Shown one piece after another: positions 55,854 to 62,793 of a DNA stretch of 64,000 bases (positions are counted from its first letter, which is position 1; every line of letters begins with the position of its first letter). This DNA is from Micromonospora ferruginea (GTDB taxonomy: Bacteria; Actinomycetota; Actinomycetes; Mycobacteriales; Micromonosporaceae), in contig NZ_CP059322.2 of assembly GCF_013694245.2 (NCBI RefSeq), positions 4,099,001 to 4,163,000 on the forward strand, given 5' to 3'. Position numbers and translations under genes: made by a program. A model generated the notes under the pieces. That model saw nothing but the letters and a program-made list of their open reading frames with translations, did no database searches and had not been told where the DNA came from.

Positions 55854-56868
55854 CCTCGCGCTGATCTTCGGGGTGGCGCTGGCCGCCGCGCTCGCGGTGG
55901 GGCTGGTCGGCGCGGTCGCGCTGCGGTCGCTGCGCGGCCGGTCGATCACCGTGCACATCTCGGTGCTGCTGGCGATGACCGTGGCCGCGGTGGCCGCCGG
56001 CGTGGTCGGGGTCGCCCAGGCGATGTTCCTGTCCCCGCACGACCTCCAGGTGGTGCTGATCACGGTCTCCGCCGCCGCCGTGGTGAGCCTGGCGGTGGGC
56101 TGGCTGTTCGCCCGCCGGCTGGCCGCCGCCGCGGTCTGGGCGGACCAGGCGCGGGCCCGGGAGCGGCGGATCGAGAAGGGCCGCCGCGACCTGGTCGCCT
56201 GGGTCTCGCACGACCTGCGGACGCCGCTGGCCGGCCTGCGGGCGATGGCCGAGGCGCTGGAGGACGGGGTGGTCGACGACCCGGCGACGGTGGCCGAGTA
56301 CCACCGCCGGATCCGGGTGGAGACCGACCGGATGACCCGGCTGGTCGACGACCTGTTTGAGCTGTCCCGGATCAACGCCGGCGCGCTGCGGCTGTCGCTG
56401 TCCACGGTGGCGCTCGGCGACGTGGTCTCCGACGCGCTGGCCGGCGCCGCGCCGCTGGCCGCCGCCCGCCGGATCCGGCTGGTCGCGGCGGAGGCCGGCT
56501 GGCCGACGGTGACCGCCAGCGAACGGGAGCTGGCGCGGGTGGTGGGCAACCTGCTGCTGAACGCGATCCGCTACACCCCGGCCGACGGCACGGTGTGGGT
56601 GGACGCCGGGCGGGACGTCGACACCGCCTGGCTGGCCGTCGCGGACACCTGCGGCGGCATTCCGGAGGACGACCTGCCCCGGGTCTTCGACGTGGCGTTC
56701 CGGGGCGAGCCGGCCCGCACCCCGGCGGCGGCCGAGCCGGGCGGCTCCGGCGGGCTCGGACTGGCGATCGTGCGCGGGTTGGTTGAGGCGCACGGCGGGC
56801 GGGTAGAGGTCCAGAACGTCAGCGACGGATGCCGATTCGTGGTCCGCCTGCCGGCCGTTGGAATCTGA
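55846..56868 (+). CDS. Membrane sensor histidine kinase
   Basis: 340 residues. Three N-terminal helices (about 5-25, 33-58, 66-92) with almost no extracytoplasmic loop, so it may sense the membrane itself. The phospho-acceptor His122 is in WVSHDLRTPLAGL; the ATPase domain has NLLLNAIRYTP (N box), DTCGGIPEDDLPRVFD (G1) and SGGLGLAIV (G2). It pairs with the upstream response regulator. Signal and targets unknown. Confidence 0.95.
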   Translation: MRDLALIFGVALAAALAVGLVGAVALRSLRGRSITVHISVLLAMTVAAVAAGVVGVAQAMFLSPHDLQVVLITVSAAAVVSLAVGWLFARRLAAAAVWADQARARERRIEKGRRDLVAWVSHDLRTPLAGLRAMAEALEDGVVDDPATVAEYHRRIRVETDRMTRLVDDLFELSRINAGALRLSLSTVALGDVVSDALAGAAPLAAARRIRLVAAEAGWPTVTASERELARVVGNLLLNAIRYTPADGTVWVDAGRDVDTAWLAVADTCGGIPEDDLPRVFDVAFRGEPARTPAAAEPGGSGGLGLAIVRGLVEAHGGRVEVQNVSDGCRFVVRLPAVGI

Positions 56869-56950
56869 CGCGTCGGGGGAACCGAACGCATCGATCCTGC
56901 GTCATATTCATTTCCATACATGGACAAGTTTCTCTGGGACGGTAGTGGTC

Positions 56951-57124
56951 ATGCCTCAGAACCCGAATGACCGATTCCAGCAGGACGCGGCGCGGAGCTG
57001 GCGGGCCGCCGACTCCGCCGGGCGCTTCCCTGCCCAGCCGGAGTACCGCGAGGCCCGCCACCGGGGGGTCCGCTGGGCCGAACTGAACGCGCAACCCGCC
57101 GGGCGCGGCCTGACGACCGGATAG
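56951..57124 (+). CDS. Small hypothetical protein
   Basis: 57 residues, hydrophilic, rich in Arg, Ala and Gln: MPQNPNDRFQQDAARSWRAA at the start. No motif, signal or helix is recognised. ATG 56951, with only a weak upstream purine stretch. An in-frame reading from 56858 overlaps the histidine kinase gene end. It may be a real short gene because codon use matches its neighbours, but it could be spurious. Confidence 0.5.
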   Translation: MPQNPNDRFQQDAARSWRAADSAGRFPAQPEYREARHRGVRWAELNAQPAGRGLTTG

Positions 57125-57228
57125 GGCGGGCGGCGACACACCGGCCGGCGGGCGCACCGCGCTTCGTACGCCTGTGCGGTAGCGTCTTGTGGTCCGATTT
57201 CCGGCCTACGACAGGAGAAGCTCCGCGC

Positions 57229-57747
57229 ATGGGCAAGAAGACGATCCACGTCTCCGACTTCACCGGCCAGGTGCTGTCCCCCGACGACGAGGTGGTCAGG
57301 GTCGTCGTGCTGGAGCACCCGGACCTGGTCGCCGGGCCCGTGCGACTGGACGCCACCCCGGTCGACGTGGAGAGCATCGACGACGCGGCGCTGGACGTGG
57401 CGGTGGTGGAGGTCCACGACCGCCACGGCGGCGGCGAGCCGCGCCGGGTGGTGCTGACCGCCAGCGAGTTCGACGCGATGGCGACCGACGTGCCGATGGC
57501 GCAGTTGTTGCGTACCGCCGAGCGGGTGAAGCCGCCCAAGGCCCGGCGGACCGCCGAGAAGATCGACTACGGCACGATCGAGCACGCCGGCCGGCCGCAC
57601 CGCGGCCGGGTCACCGAGGAGGAGGCCCGACTGGTCCGGGACCGCCTCGACGAGGTGAACAAGCGCCTCGCCGACGCCGGTGTCCGGCAGGTCGACCCCG
57701 CCGACCCGGAGCACGCCGCCCGCTACGGCTTCCCCACCGCCGACTGA
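57229..57747 (+). CDS. Hypothetical conserved protein
   Basis: 172 residues. MGKKTIHVSDFTGQVLSPDD opens a beta-rich first half, then ASEFDAMATDVPMAQLLRTAERVKPPKARRTAEKIDYG leads to a charged, helical C-terminal part (EEEARLVRDRLDEVNKRLADAG). No known family is recognised. ATG 57229 has AGGAG upstream. It ends 48 bases before the convergent Clp-N gene, with a hairpin between. Confidence 0.8.
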   Translation: MGKKTIHVSDFTGQVLSPDDEVVRVVVLEHPDLVAGPVRLDATPVDVESIDDAALDVAVVEVHDRHGGGEPRRVVLTASEFDAMATDVPMAQLLRTAERVKPPKARRTAEKIDYGTIEHAGRPHRGRVTEEEARLVRDRLDEVNKRLADAGVRQVDPADPEHAARYGFPTAD

Positions 57748-57757
57748 CCGCCCGGAC

Positions 57758-57790
57758 GTCGGGCACGCGCCCCCGTGACGCGTGCCCGAC
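57758..57790. terminator. Bidirectional terminator
   Basis: GTCGGGCACGCG at 57758-57769 pairs perfectly with 57779-57790 around a nine-base loop, between two convergent genes. Confidence 0.7.
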
Positions 57791-57795
57791 GCGGG

Positions 57796-58533
57796 TCAGG
57801 CCCGCTTGCGCGTGAGTTCGGCAAGCGCGCCCTCCACCGCGGTCTCCAGCGACTCCTTGGTCAGGCCGAGCCCGCCGAGCACGCCGTCGCCGCCCTCCTC
57901 CTCCAGTAGGGCGAGCAGGATGTGTTCCGTACCGATGTAGTTGTGGCCCATCCGCAGCGCCTCCCGGAACGTCAGCTCCAGGACCTTCTTGGCCCGCGCG
58001 TCGTAGGGGATCAGGTCCGGGACCTGCTCGGCCTTCGCCGGCAGGGTCGCGGTGACGGCCTCCCGCAGCGTCTCCAGGGGTACGCCCCGGGCCACGACCA
58101 GCGCGGCGGCCAGCCCTTCCGGCTCGGCGAGCAGTCCCAGCGCGACGTGCCCCGGGGTGATCTCGGCGTTGCCGGCCGTCCGCGCCTCCTCCTGCGAGGC
58201 CAGCACCACGTTGCGGGCGCGCGGGGTGAACCGGCCGAACCCGGCGTTGGGGTCGAGCGCGGCGGCGGTCTCCGCCTTGGCCGCGGAGCGCTTCTGGGCG
58301 GCCTGCTTGCTCACCCCCATGCTGCGGCCGATCTCCGTCCACGAGGCGCCGGAGCGGCGCGCCTGGTCGACGAAGTGGCCGATCAGGTGGTCGGCGACGT
58401 CGCCCAGGTGGTCGGCGAGGAGGACCGCGTCGGCGAGTTGGTCGAGTGCGTCGGGGCGCGCCTTCTTGATGCCGGCGATCAGGTCGTCGAGGCGCACCGG
58501 TTGGCTCATCTTGAGCGGTTCTGGCTCGGTCAT
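57796..58533 (-). CDS. HTH plus Clp N-terminal domain protein
   Basis: 245 residues. The first about 95 residues include a helix-turn-helix (SWTEIGRSMGVSKQAAQKR). The rest is a double Clp-N fold (FTPRARNVVLASQEEARTAGNAEITPGHVALGLLAEP and LTFREALRMGHNYIGTEHILLALLEEE) as in ClpA/ClpC adaptors, without any ATPase domain. It probably binds DNA and senses a Clp substrate or partner. The ATG at 58533 lies directly after a promoter and twin palindromes, with no ribosome site, so the transcript may be leaderless. An internal ATG at 58509 is the alternative. Confidence 0.88.
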   Translation of the reverse strand: MTEPEPLKMSQPVRLDDLIAGIKKARPDALDQLADAVLLADHLGDVADHLIGHFVDQARRSGASWTEIGRSMGVSKQAAQKRSAAKAETAAALDPNAGFGRFTPRARNVVLASQEEARTAGNAEITPGHVALGLLAEPEGLAAALVVARGVPLETLREAVTATLPAKAEQVPDLIPYDARAKKVLELTFREALRMGHNYIGTEHILLALLEEEGGDGVLGGLGLTKESLETAVEGALAELTRKRA

Positions 58534-58535
58534 CC

Positions 58536-58581
58536 GTCAACCATAGGTTGACGCTCCCTCCACCGTCAACCCCCGGTTGAC
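58536..58581 (-). promoter_or_regulatory. Promoter with twin GTCAACC-N3-GGTTGAC operators
   Basis: Two 17-bp palindromes (58536-58552 and 58565-58581), each with perfect 7-bp arms, lie 29 bases apart centre to centre. On the minus strand TTGACG (58569-58564) and TATGGT (58545-58540) are separated by 18 bases, a good housekeeping promoter. Each box sits inside a palindrome. The expected start of transcription is at or within a base or two of the ATG (58533). A repressor, most simply the encoded HTH protein, would block both boxes. Confidence 0.65.
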
Positions 58582-58604
58582 GCCCCTCGCCCCTCGCGCC
58601 CTGC

Positions 58605-58665
58605 GTCGATCATGAAGTTGACGGCAGGATCGGAGATCCGATCCGCCGCCAACCTCATGATCGAC
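58605..58665 (-). terminator. Long near-perfect hairpin after the GH59 gene
   Basis: 58605-58633 pairs with 58638-58665, with two mismatches and one bulge, around loop AGAT; the arms start GTCGATCATGA. It begins 18 bases beyond the GH59 stop and would terminate that transcript, and lies just upstream of the Clp-N gene promoter. Its length and GTCGATCATGA end also fit a dispersed repeat. Confidence 0.65.
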
Positions 58666-58682
58666 GGGGTGGGCGGGGTGGG

Positions 58683-61088
58683 TCAGCCGCGTACCCACTG
58701 CTGGTTCGCGCCGCCGTTGCAGGTCCAGATCTGGACGGCGGTGCCGTTGGTCGTGCCCTGGCCGTTGACGTCGAGGCACAGGCCCGAGCCGACGCCGACG
58801 ACGGTGCCGTCGGCGTTGATCCGCCACTGCTGGTTGGCGCCGCCGTTGCAGGTCATGATCCGCGCCCGGCTGCCGGACGCGGTGCCCGGCACGTCGAGGC
58901 ACTTGTTGCCGTAGACGGTGAGCTGGTTGTTCGTGCCCGCCGTCCACTGCTGGTTGGCCCCGCCGTTGCAGTCCCAGATCTGCACCACCGCGCCGTCGGC
59001 CTGGCTGGCGCCGTTGACGTCCAGGCAGCGGTTGGCGCTCGCGCTGCGCAGCTCACCGGTCGGGCTGCCGGACCCGTCGCCCGGCGTGATCGAGAGGTTG
59101 TCGAACTGGGCGGTGACGCCCTGGCCGGTGCCGTAGCCGATCTGCCCGGCGACCCAGGTGGAGTCGGACACCGTGCCGACGGTGGTGCCGTCGATCGCCG
59201 CGGTGAGCGTGCTGCCGTTGAGCTTCAACGACAGGTTGTGCCAGCGTCCGGTGCCCAGCGCCGCGGTGTTGCCGCTGGCCAGGGTGCGCCAGTTGCCGCT
59301 GGTGTTGTTGCTCCGGATGGACCAGGCGCCGCCGTCGGTGACCCGGAAGTAGTAGCCGTTCAGGTTCTGCGGCCCCTGGTGGTTGTAGGTGTTGCCGCGC
59401 CCGATGAGCTGGACGTAGCCGGACTTCTCCAGCAGCACGTCGGACGAGACGGTGTAGTTGCGCCAGCTCAGGTCGCCGAGCAGGGTGTACGGCTCGGCCT
59501 GGCCGGACGTCCAGTAGATCGGCGCCTGCTCGGACATCTGCCGGACGCACTGCCCGGCCCGGCCGGCGGCGCACCCGGCGATCTCGAACGAGCCCTGCTG
59601 GTCCATCAGGTACCTGGCCTCGCGGCCGGTGGCGTAGCTGTCGAACGTGTCGGCGTACGGCAGCTTGAGGTTGCCCTGCGCGGGGCTGACCGCCGTCCCC
59701 TTGCCCTGCCCGCTGGTGGTGGTGATGCTGTAGACGTAGCCGGGCTGGACGGTGAGCGAGAAGCGCCCGCCGTTCGGCGTGATGTCGGCGCCCCGTACGA
59801 AGTGGTCGGCGCTGTTGTTGGACCTGACGTTCGTCGCCCAGACCCGTACGGCGCCGGTGGACAGCCCGCCGGTGACGGTGAAGTCGAGCTGCTGGGCCGA
59901 GCCGGCGTCCTGCGTCTCGATGACCGTGCTCCAGTCGGTGTTGTTGGTGGACTTCAGCGAGACGTAGCTGCCGTTGTTGCGGTTGCCGCCGACATAGCCG
60001 CTCGACGCGTCGAGGTAACGCCAGCCCGGCGCGGTGAACTGGGTGGTGTGCGCCATCACCCAGGTGCTCTTGCCGATCGAGTACGCGCCGGACCACGGCT
60101 GCTGGGCCACCGCCACGCCGGTGGTCGCCCAGGGGATGTTCGGGGTGATGGCGGCGATGGCCGGCCAGTTGATGTAGCCGGTCATCTTGCCGTCGAGGTA
60201 GCCGCGGTTGATGCCCCGGGCGAGCGCCGGCGCGCCGGCGTTGTAGTCGTCGGAGCCGTTCTCGCTGGCCCAGAGCTGCTTGCCGGTGGACACCGCGTTG
60301 GCGGAGCTGGGGCAACTCGTCTGGGCGCTGCGGTAGCCGCACACGTAGTGGCTGCCGAAGACCTGCACGGCGTTGGCGAAGGCCGGGTCGCGCAGCGAGT
60401 CGTCGGCGGCGCCCCACCCGAAGTCGTCCGAGGCGACGATCTTGACGTTGCCGTAGCCGCGGGAGTTGAGGGTGGACCGCAGGTTCTTGTACCAGGTGGT
60501 GTTGTAGCCCTTCTCGTTCCACCCGCCGAGGTAGTTGATGGTCAGCCCGTGGGTGGCGGCGCAGTCCAGCCAGCCCACCAGGTAGTTGATCGAGTCGGTG
60601 GACCAGAAGGTGCCGTTGCCGATCCAGCCGGGCGCGCCCCAGGCCAGGCCGACCAGGGCGATGTTGGGGTTGCGCAGCCGGGCCTGCTCCATCAGCCACC
60701 ACTCGTAGCCCCGGTTGCAGTTCACGCTGCCCCGGGTGTGCTCGTGGCTGGGCTCCGCGCCGGAGGTGGAGTTGGTGTCGCCGCCGATCTCCGCCTTGAG
60801 CAGTTGCATCGCCGCGCCGTAGCCCGGCTTGAACAGGTAGTCGAGGAGGTCGCTGCGCTGCGGCTCCGGGTAGTCGATCAGCAGTCTGCTGTTTCCGCCA
60901 CCGCCGCTGACCGCCCCGACGCCGTCGAGCGTGCGCCCGCCGGACGCGCCGTTGACGGTGATGGCGGTGGCGGCCTGCGCCGGGGAGGCGGACGCGGTCA
61001 GTACGGCCGCCGCCGCCAGGACCGAGGCCGCCGCCGCGGACATCACCGCCCGCCACGACCGTCGTGGACGACTCACTGTGCTGGCCAT
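58683..61088 (-). CDS. Secreted GH59 galactosylceramidase-like enzyme with ricin-type lectin domain
   Basis: 801 residues. Sec signal peptide (cleavage near AQAA, about residue 40). The catalytic domain closely follows animal galactocerebrosidase: LDGVGAVSGGGGNSRLL, then YPEPQRSDLLDYLFKPGYGA. Acid/base Glu192 is in GGWNEKGY and nucleophile Glu276 in LWASENGSD. A beta-sandwich and a lectin-like domain follow (to about 665), then a ricin-type repeat (about 675-801) with three QxW units (GANQQW). It should remove galactose from outside-the-cell glycolipids or glycans. GGGAGG lies before ATG 61088. Confidence 0.95.
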   Translation of the reverse strand: MASTVSRPRRSWRAVMSAAAASVLAAAAVLTASASPAQAATAITVNGASGGRTLDGVGAVSGGGGNSRLLIDYPEPQRSDLLDYLFKPGYGAAMQLLKAEIGGDTNSTSGAEPSHEHTRGSVNCNRGYEWWLMEQARLRNPNIALVGLAWGAPGWIGNGTFWSTDSINYLVGWLDCAATHGLTINYLGGWNEKGYNTTWYKNLRSTLNSRGYGNVKIVASDDFGWGAADDSLRDPAFANAVQVFGSHYVCGYRSAQTSCPSSANAVSTGKQLWASENGSDDYNAGAPALARGINRGYLDGKMTGYINWPAIAAITPNIPWATTGVAVAQQPWSGAYSIGKSTWVMAHTTQFTAPGWRYLDASSGYVGGNRNNGSYVSLKSTNNTDWSTVIETQDAGSAQQLDFTVTGGLSTGAVRVWATNVRSNNSADHFVRGADITPNGGRFSLTVQPGYVYSITTTSGQGKGTAVSPAQGNLKLPYADTFDSYATGREARYLMDQQGSFEIAGCAAGRAGQCVRQMSEQAPIYWTSGQAEPYTLLGDLSWRNYTVSSDVLLEKSGYVQLIGRGNTYNHQGPQNLNGYYFRVTDGGAWSIRSNNTSGNWRTLASGNTAALGTGRWHNLSLKLNGSTLTAAIDGTTVGTVSDSTWVAGQIGYGTGQGVTAQFDNLSITPGDGSGSPTGELRSASANRCLDVNGASQADGAVVQIWDCNGGANQQWTAGTNNQLTVYGNKCLDVPGTASGSRARIMTCNGGANQQWRINADGTVVGVGSGLCLDVNGQGTTNGTAVQIWTCNGGANQQWVRG

Positions 61089-61145
61089 GCGATCCGCCTC
61101 CCACGCGTACTTGAATTGACGTTTGTCTATCTTAAGACATCACAT

Positions 61146-61174
61146 GTTAACGTTCACACAACACGAACGTCAAC
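61146..61174. promoter_or_regulatory. Inverted repeat upstream of the GH59 gene
   Basis: GTTAACGTTC at 61146-61155 and GAACGTCAAC at 61165-61174 are complementary at 9 of 10 positions. It spans the stop codon of the esterase gene and lies 58 bases before the GH59 start, in an A/T-rich stretch that also holds TGTCTTAAGATAGACA (minus strand). It could be an operator or a weak terminator. Confidence 0.4.
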
Positions 61175-62513
61175 GAGTCCACCGCTGGCTCGCCGCCCCG
61201 GTGCAGTCCTGGATCTGGGTCCGCGTGCCGTTGGCCGTGCCGCCGCCGACCACGTCCAGGCACCGGCCCGAGCCGACGCCGGTGACGGTGCCGTCGGCGT
61301 TGAGCCGCCACCGCTGGTTGGACTGGCCGTTGCAGTCCCAGATGATCACCGAGCTGCCGTTGGCGGTCGCGGCGCCGTTGACGTCCAGGCACTTGCCGCC
61401 GAAGACCCGCAGCTCCTGCGCGGCGGTCGCGGTCCACGACTGGTTGGCCTGACCGTGGCAGTCCCAGATGATCGTCGCGGCGCCGTTGGTCTGCGCGCCG
61501 CCGTTGACGTCCAGACAACGGCCGGCGGCGACGTTGCGCAGGGGCGAGGTGCCGCCCGGCGGCGGGGTGGTCGGGCTGGCCGTCGGGGTCGGCGTCGGGC
61601 CGGCACCGTCGAACTGCGTGAAGAACCGCCACACCTCGGTCTTCGTCCAGGTCCGCACGCCGCTGTCCCCACCGCCGTCCACCGGCCCGGGGGTGTGGCC
61701 GCCGTCGAACGCGGCCCAGACGACCGGATAGCCGGCCCGGCAGCCGGCGTACGCGGTGGTGACGTGCGTCAGGCTGCCCGCCCTCGGCTCGGGCGGGCTC
61801 TGCGGGGTGCACCCGTTGGTGCGCACGAAGGTGTCCCGCAGCGACCGTCCCGCGGAGATGTTCAGCACCGGGTCGCCGATGCCGTGGATGCCCAGGTAGG
61901 CGATGGGTTGCGTACCGCCGCCGCAACCGCTGAGCTGGCCGCCGGAATAGACCGCGACGGCCCGGAAGACGGTCGCGCGGGCACAGGCCAGGGCGTAGCT
62001 CATGCCGCCGCCGTAGCTGAAGCCGAGGGCGAACCGCTGCGTCGTGTCCACGCACAGGTCCGCCTCGATCAGTCTGATCATGTCGTCGACGAAGGTGACG
62101 TCCTGGCCGCCCGGGTTGGCCCAGCCGTTGCCGTTGCCCTGCGGCGCGACGAAGATGGCGCTGTTGTTGGCCTGCTGCCGCAGCCCGTAGTAGGACCAGG
62201 CCTCGCGGTCCGAGCCGCCAGAGTCGACGTCGCCCGCGGTGCCGCCGTTCCAGTGGAACCCGAAGATCAGTCGGTAGCCGTGGTTCCGGTCGTAGTTGTC
62301 CGGGATCCGCAGGATGAAGCTGCGGTTCTGGCCGCCGCTCTGGATGGTCCGTGAACCGCTGGTCAACGTGGGCGCCTTGCCGCACCCGGCGGTCGCCGCG
62401 GCGGCGGCCGGCGCGACGCCACCCACGCCGCCGGCCACGGTGACCCCGACCGCCGCCGCGACCAGGATCGCGGCGGCCGCGAGGGGCCCGAGGAGAGTTC
62501 TGCGTCTTGCCAT
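61170..62513 (-). CDS. Secreted PHA-depolymerase-like esterase with ricin-type lectin domain
   Basis: 447 residues. Signal peptide with cleavage near PAAAAA (about residue 40), then an alpha/beta esterase of the PHB-depolymerase/feruloyl-esterase kind. FGFHWNGG forms the oxyanion hole, the nucleophile Ser166 is in LGFSYGGGMS, and Asp and His appear in GIGDPVLN and DGGHTPGP. A Pro/Thr linker (about 303-325) leads to a ricin-type domain (about 325-447) with QSW/QRW repeats. Substrate may be polyester, acetyl- or feruloyl-xylan. ATG 62513 has GGAG upstream. The GH59 gene lies 81 bases downstream, same strand. Confidence 0.92.
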   Translation of the reverse strand: MARRRTLLGPLAAAAILVAAAVGVTVAGGVGGVAPAAAAATAGCGKAPTLTSGSRTIQSGGQNRSFILRIPDNYDRNHGYRLIFGFHWNGGTAGDVDSGGSDREAWSYYGLRQQANNSAIFVAPQGNGNGWANPGGQDVTFVDDMIRLIEADLCVDTTQRFALGFSYGGGMSYALACARATVFRAVAVYSGGQLSGCGGGTQPIAYLGIHGIGDPVLNISAGRSLRDTFVRTNGCTPQSPPEPRAGSLTHVTTAYAGCRAGYPVVWAAFDGGHTPGPVDGGGDSGVRTWTKTEVWRFFTQFDGAGPTPTPTASPTTPPPGGTSPLRNVAAGRCLDVNGGAQTNGAATIIWDCHGQANQSWTATAAQELRVFGGKCLDVNGAATANGSSVIIWDCNGQSNQRWRLNADGTVTGVGSGRCLDVVGGGTANGTRTQIQDCTGAASQRWTR

Positions 62514-62680
62514 GATGCGGCTCCTTCGCCATTCGGTGTGACACCGATTCGGGGTACGGGGCGCTGCACCATGCCACCGGCCGGCGGCGGAGGACGGGCA
62601 CGACGGACGCGCGGCATGGTCGACTCGGATGCCCGGACTCGAACCGTCCGACGCCGTCGCTGGAACGCCACAGCACGGCG

Positions 62681-62727
62681 TCGAATCGATTCGAGCCGAC
62701 CCTAGGCAAGACAGTGAAAGATGTCAA
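62681..62727 (-). promoter_or_regulatory. Promoter and perfect 14-bp palindrome of the esterase gene
   Basis: On the minus strand TTGACA (62727-62722) and TAGGGT (62704-62699) are 17 bases apart, close to consensus. The expected start of transcription, near 62692, falls inside the perfect palindrome TCGAATCGATTCGA (62681-62694), an ideal operator position. About 170 bases of leader follow before the ATG; nothing else was recognised in them. Confidence 0.7.
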
Positions 62728-62793
62728 TACTGTGAGGGCGCGGACCACTCCCGGCCGGCATGACGCTCGCCGGCCTGGGTAGGGTCGGTCGAG

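Noticed and set aside
59238..62354. 1038-residue plus-strand ORF opposite the lectin enzymes
   Set aside because: Shadow frame of the GH59 and esterase genes; composition is that of GC-rich antisense.
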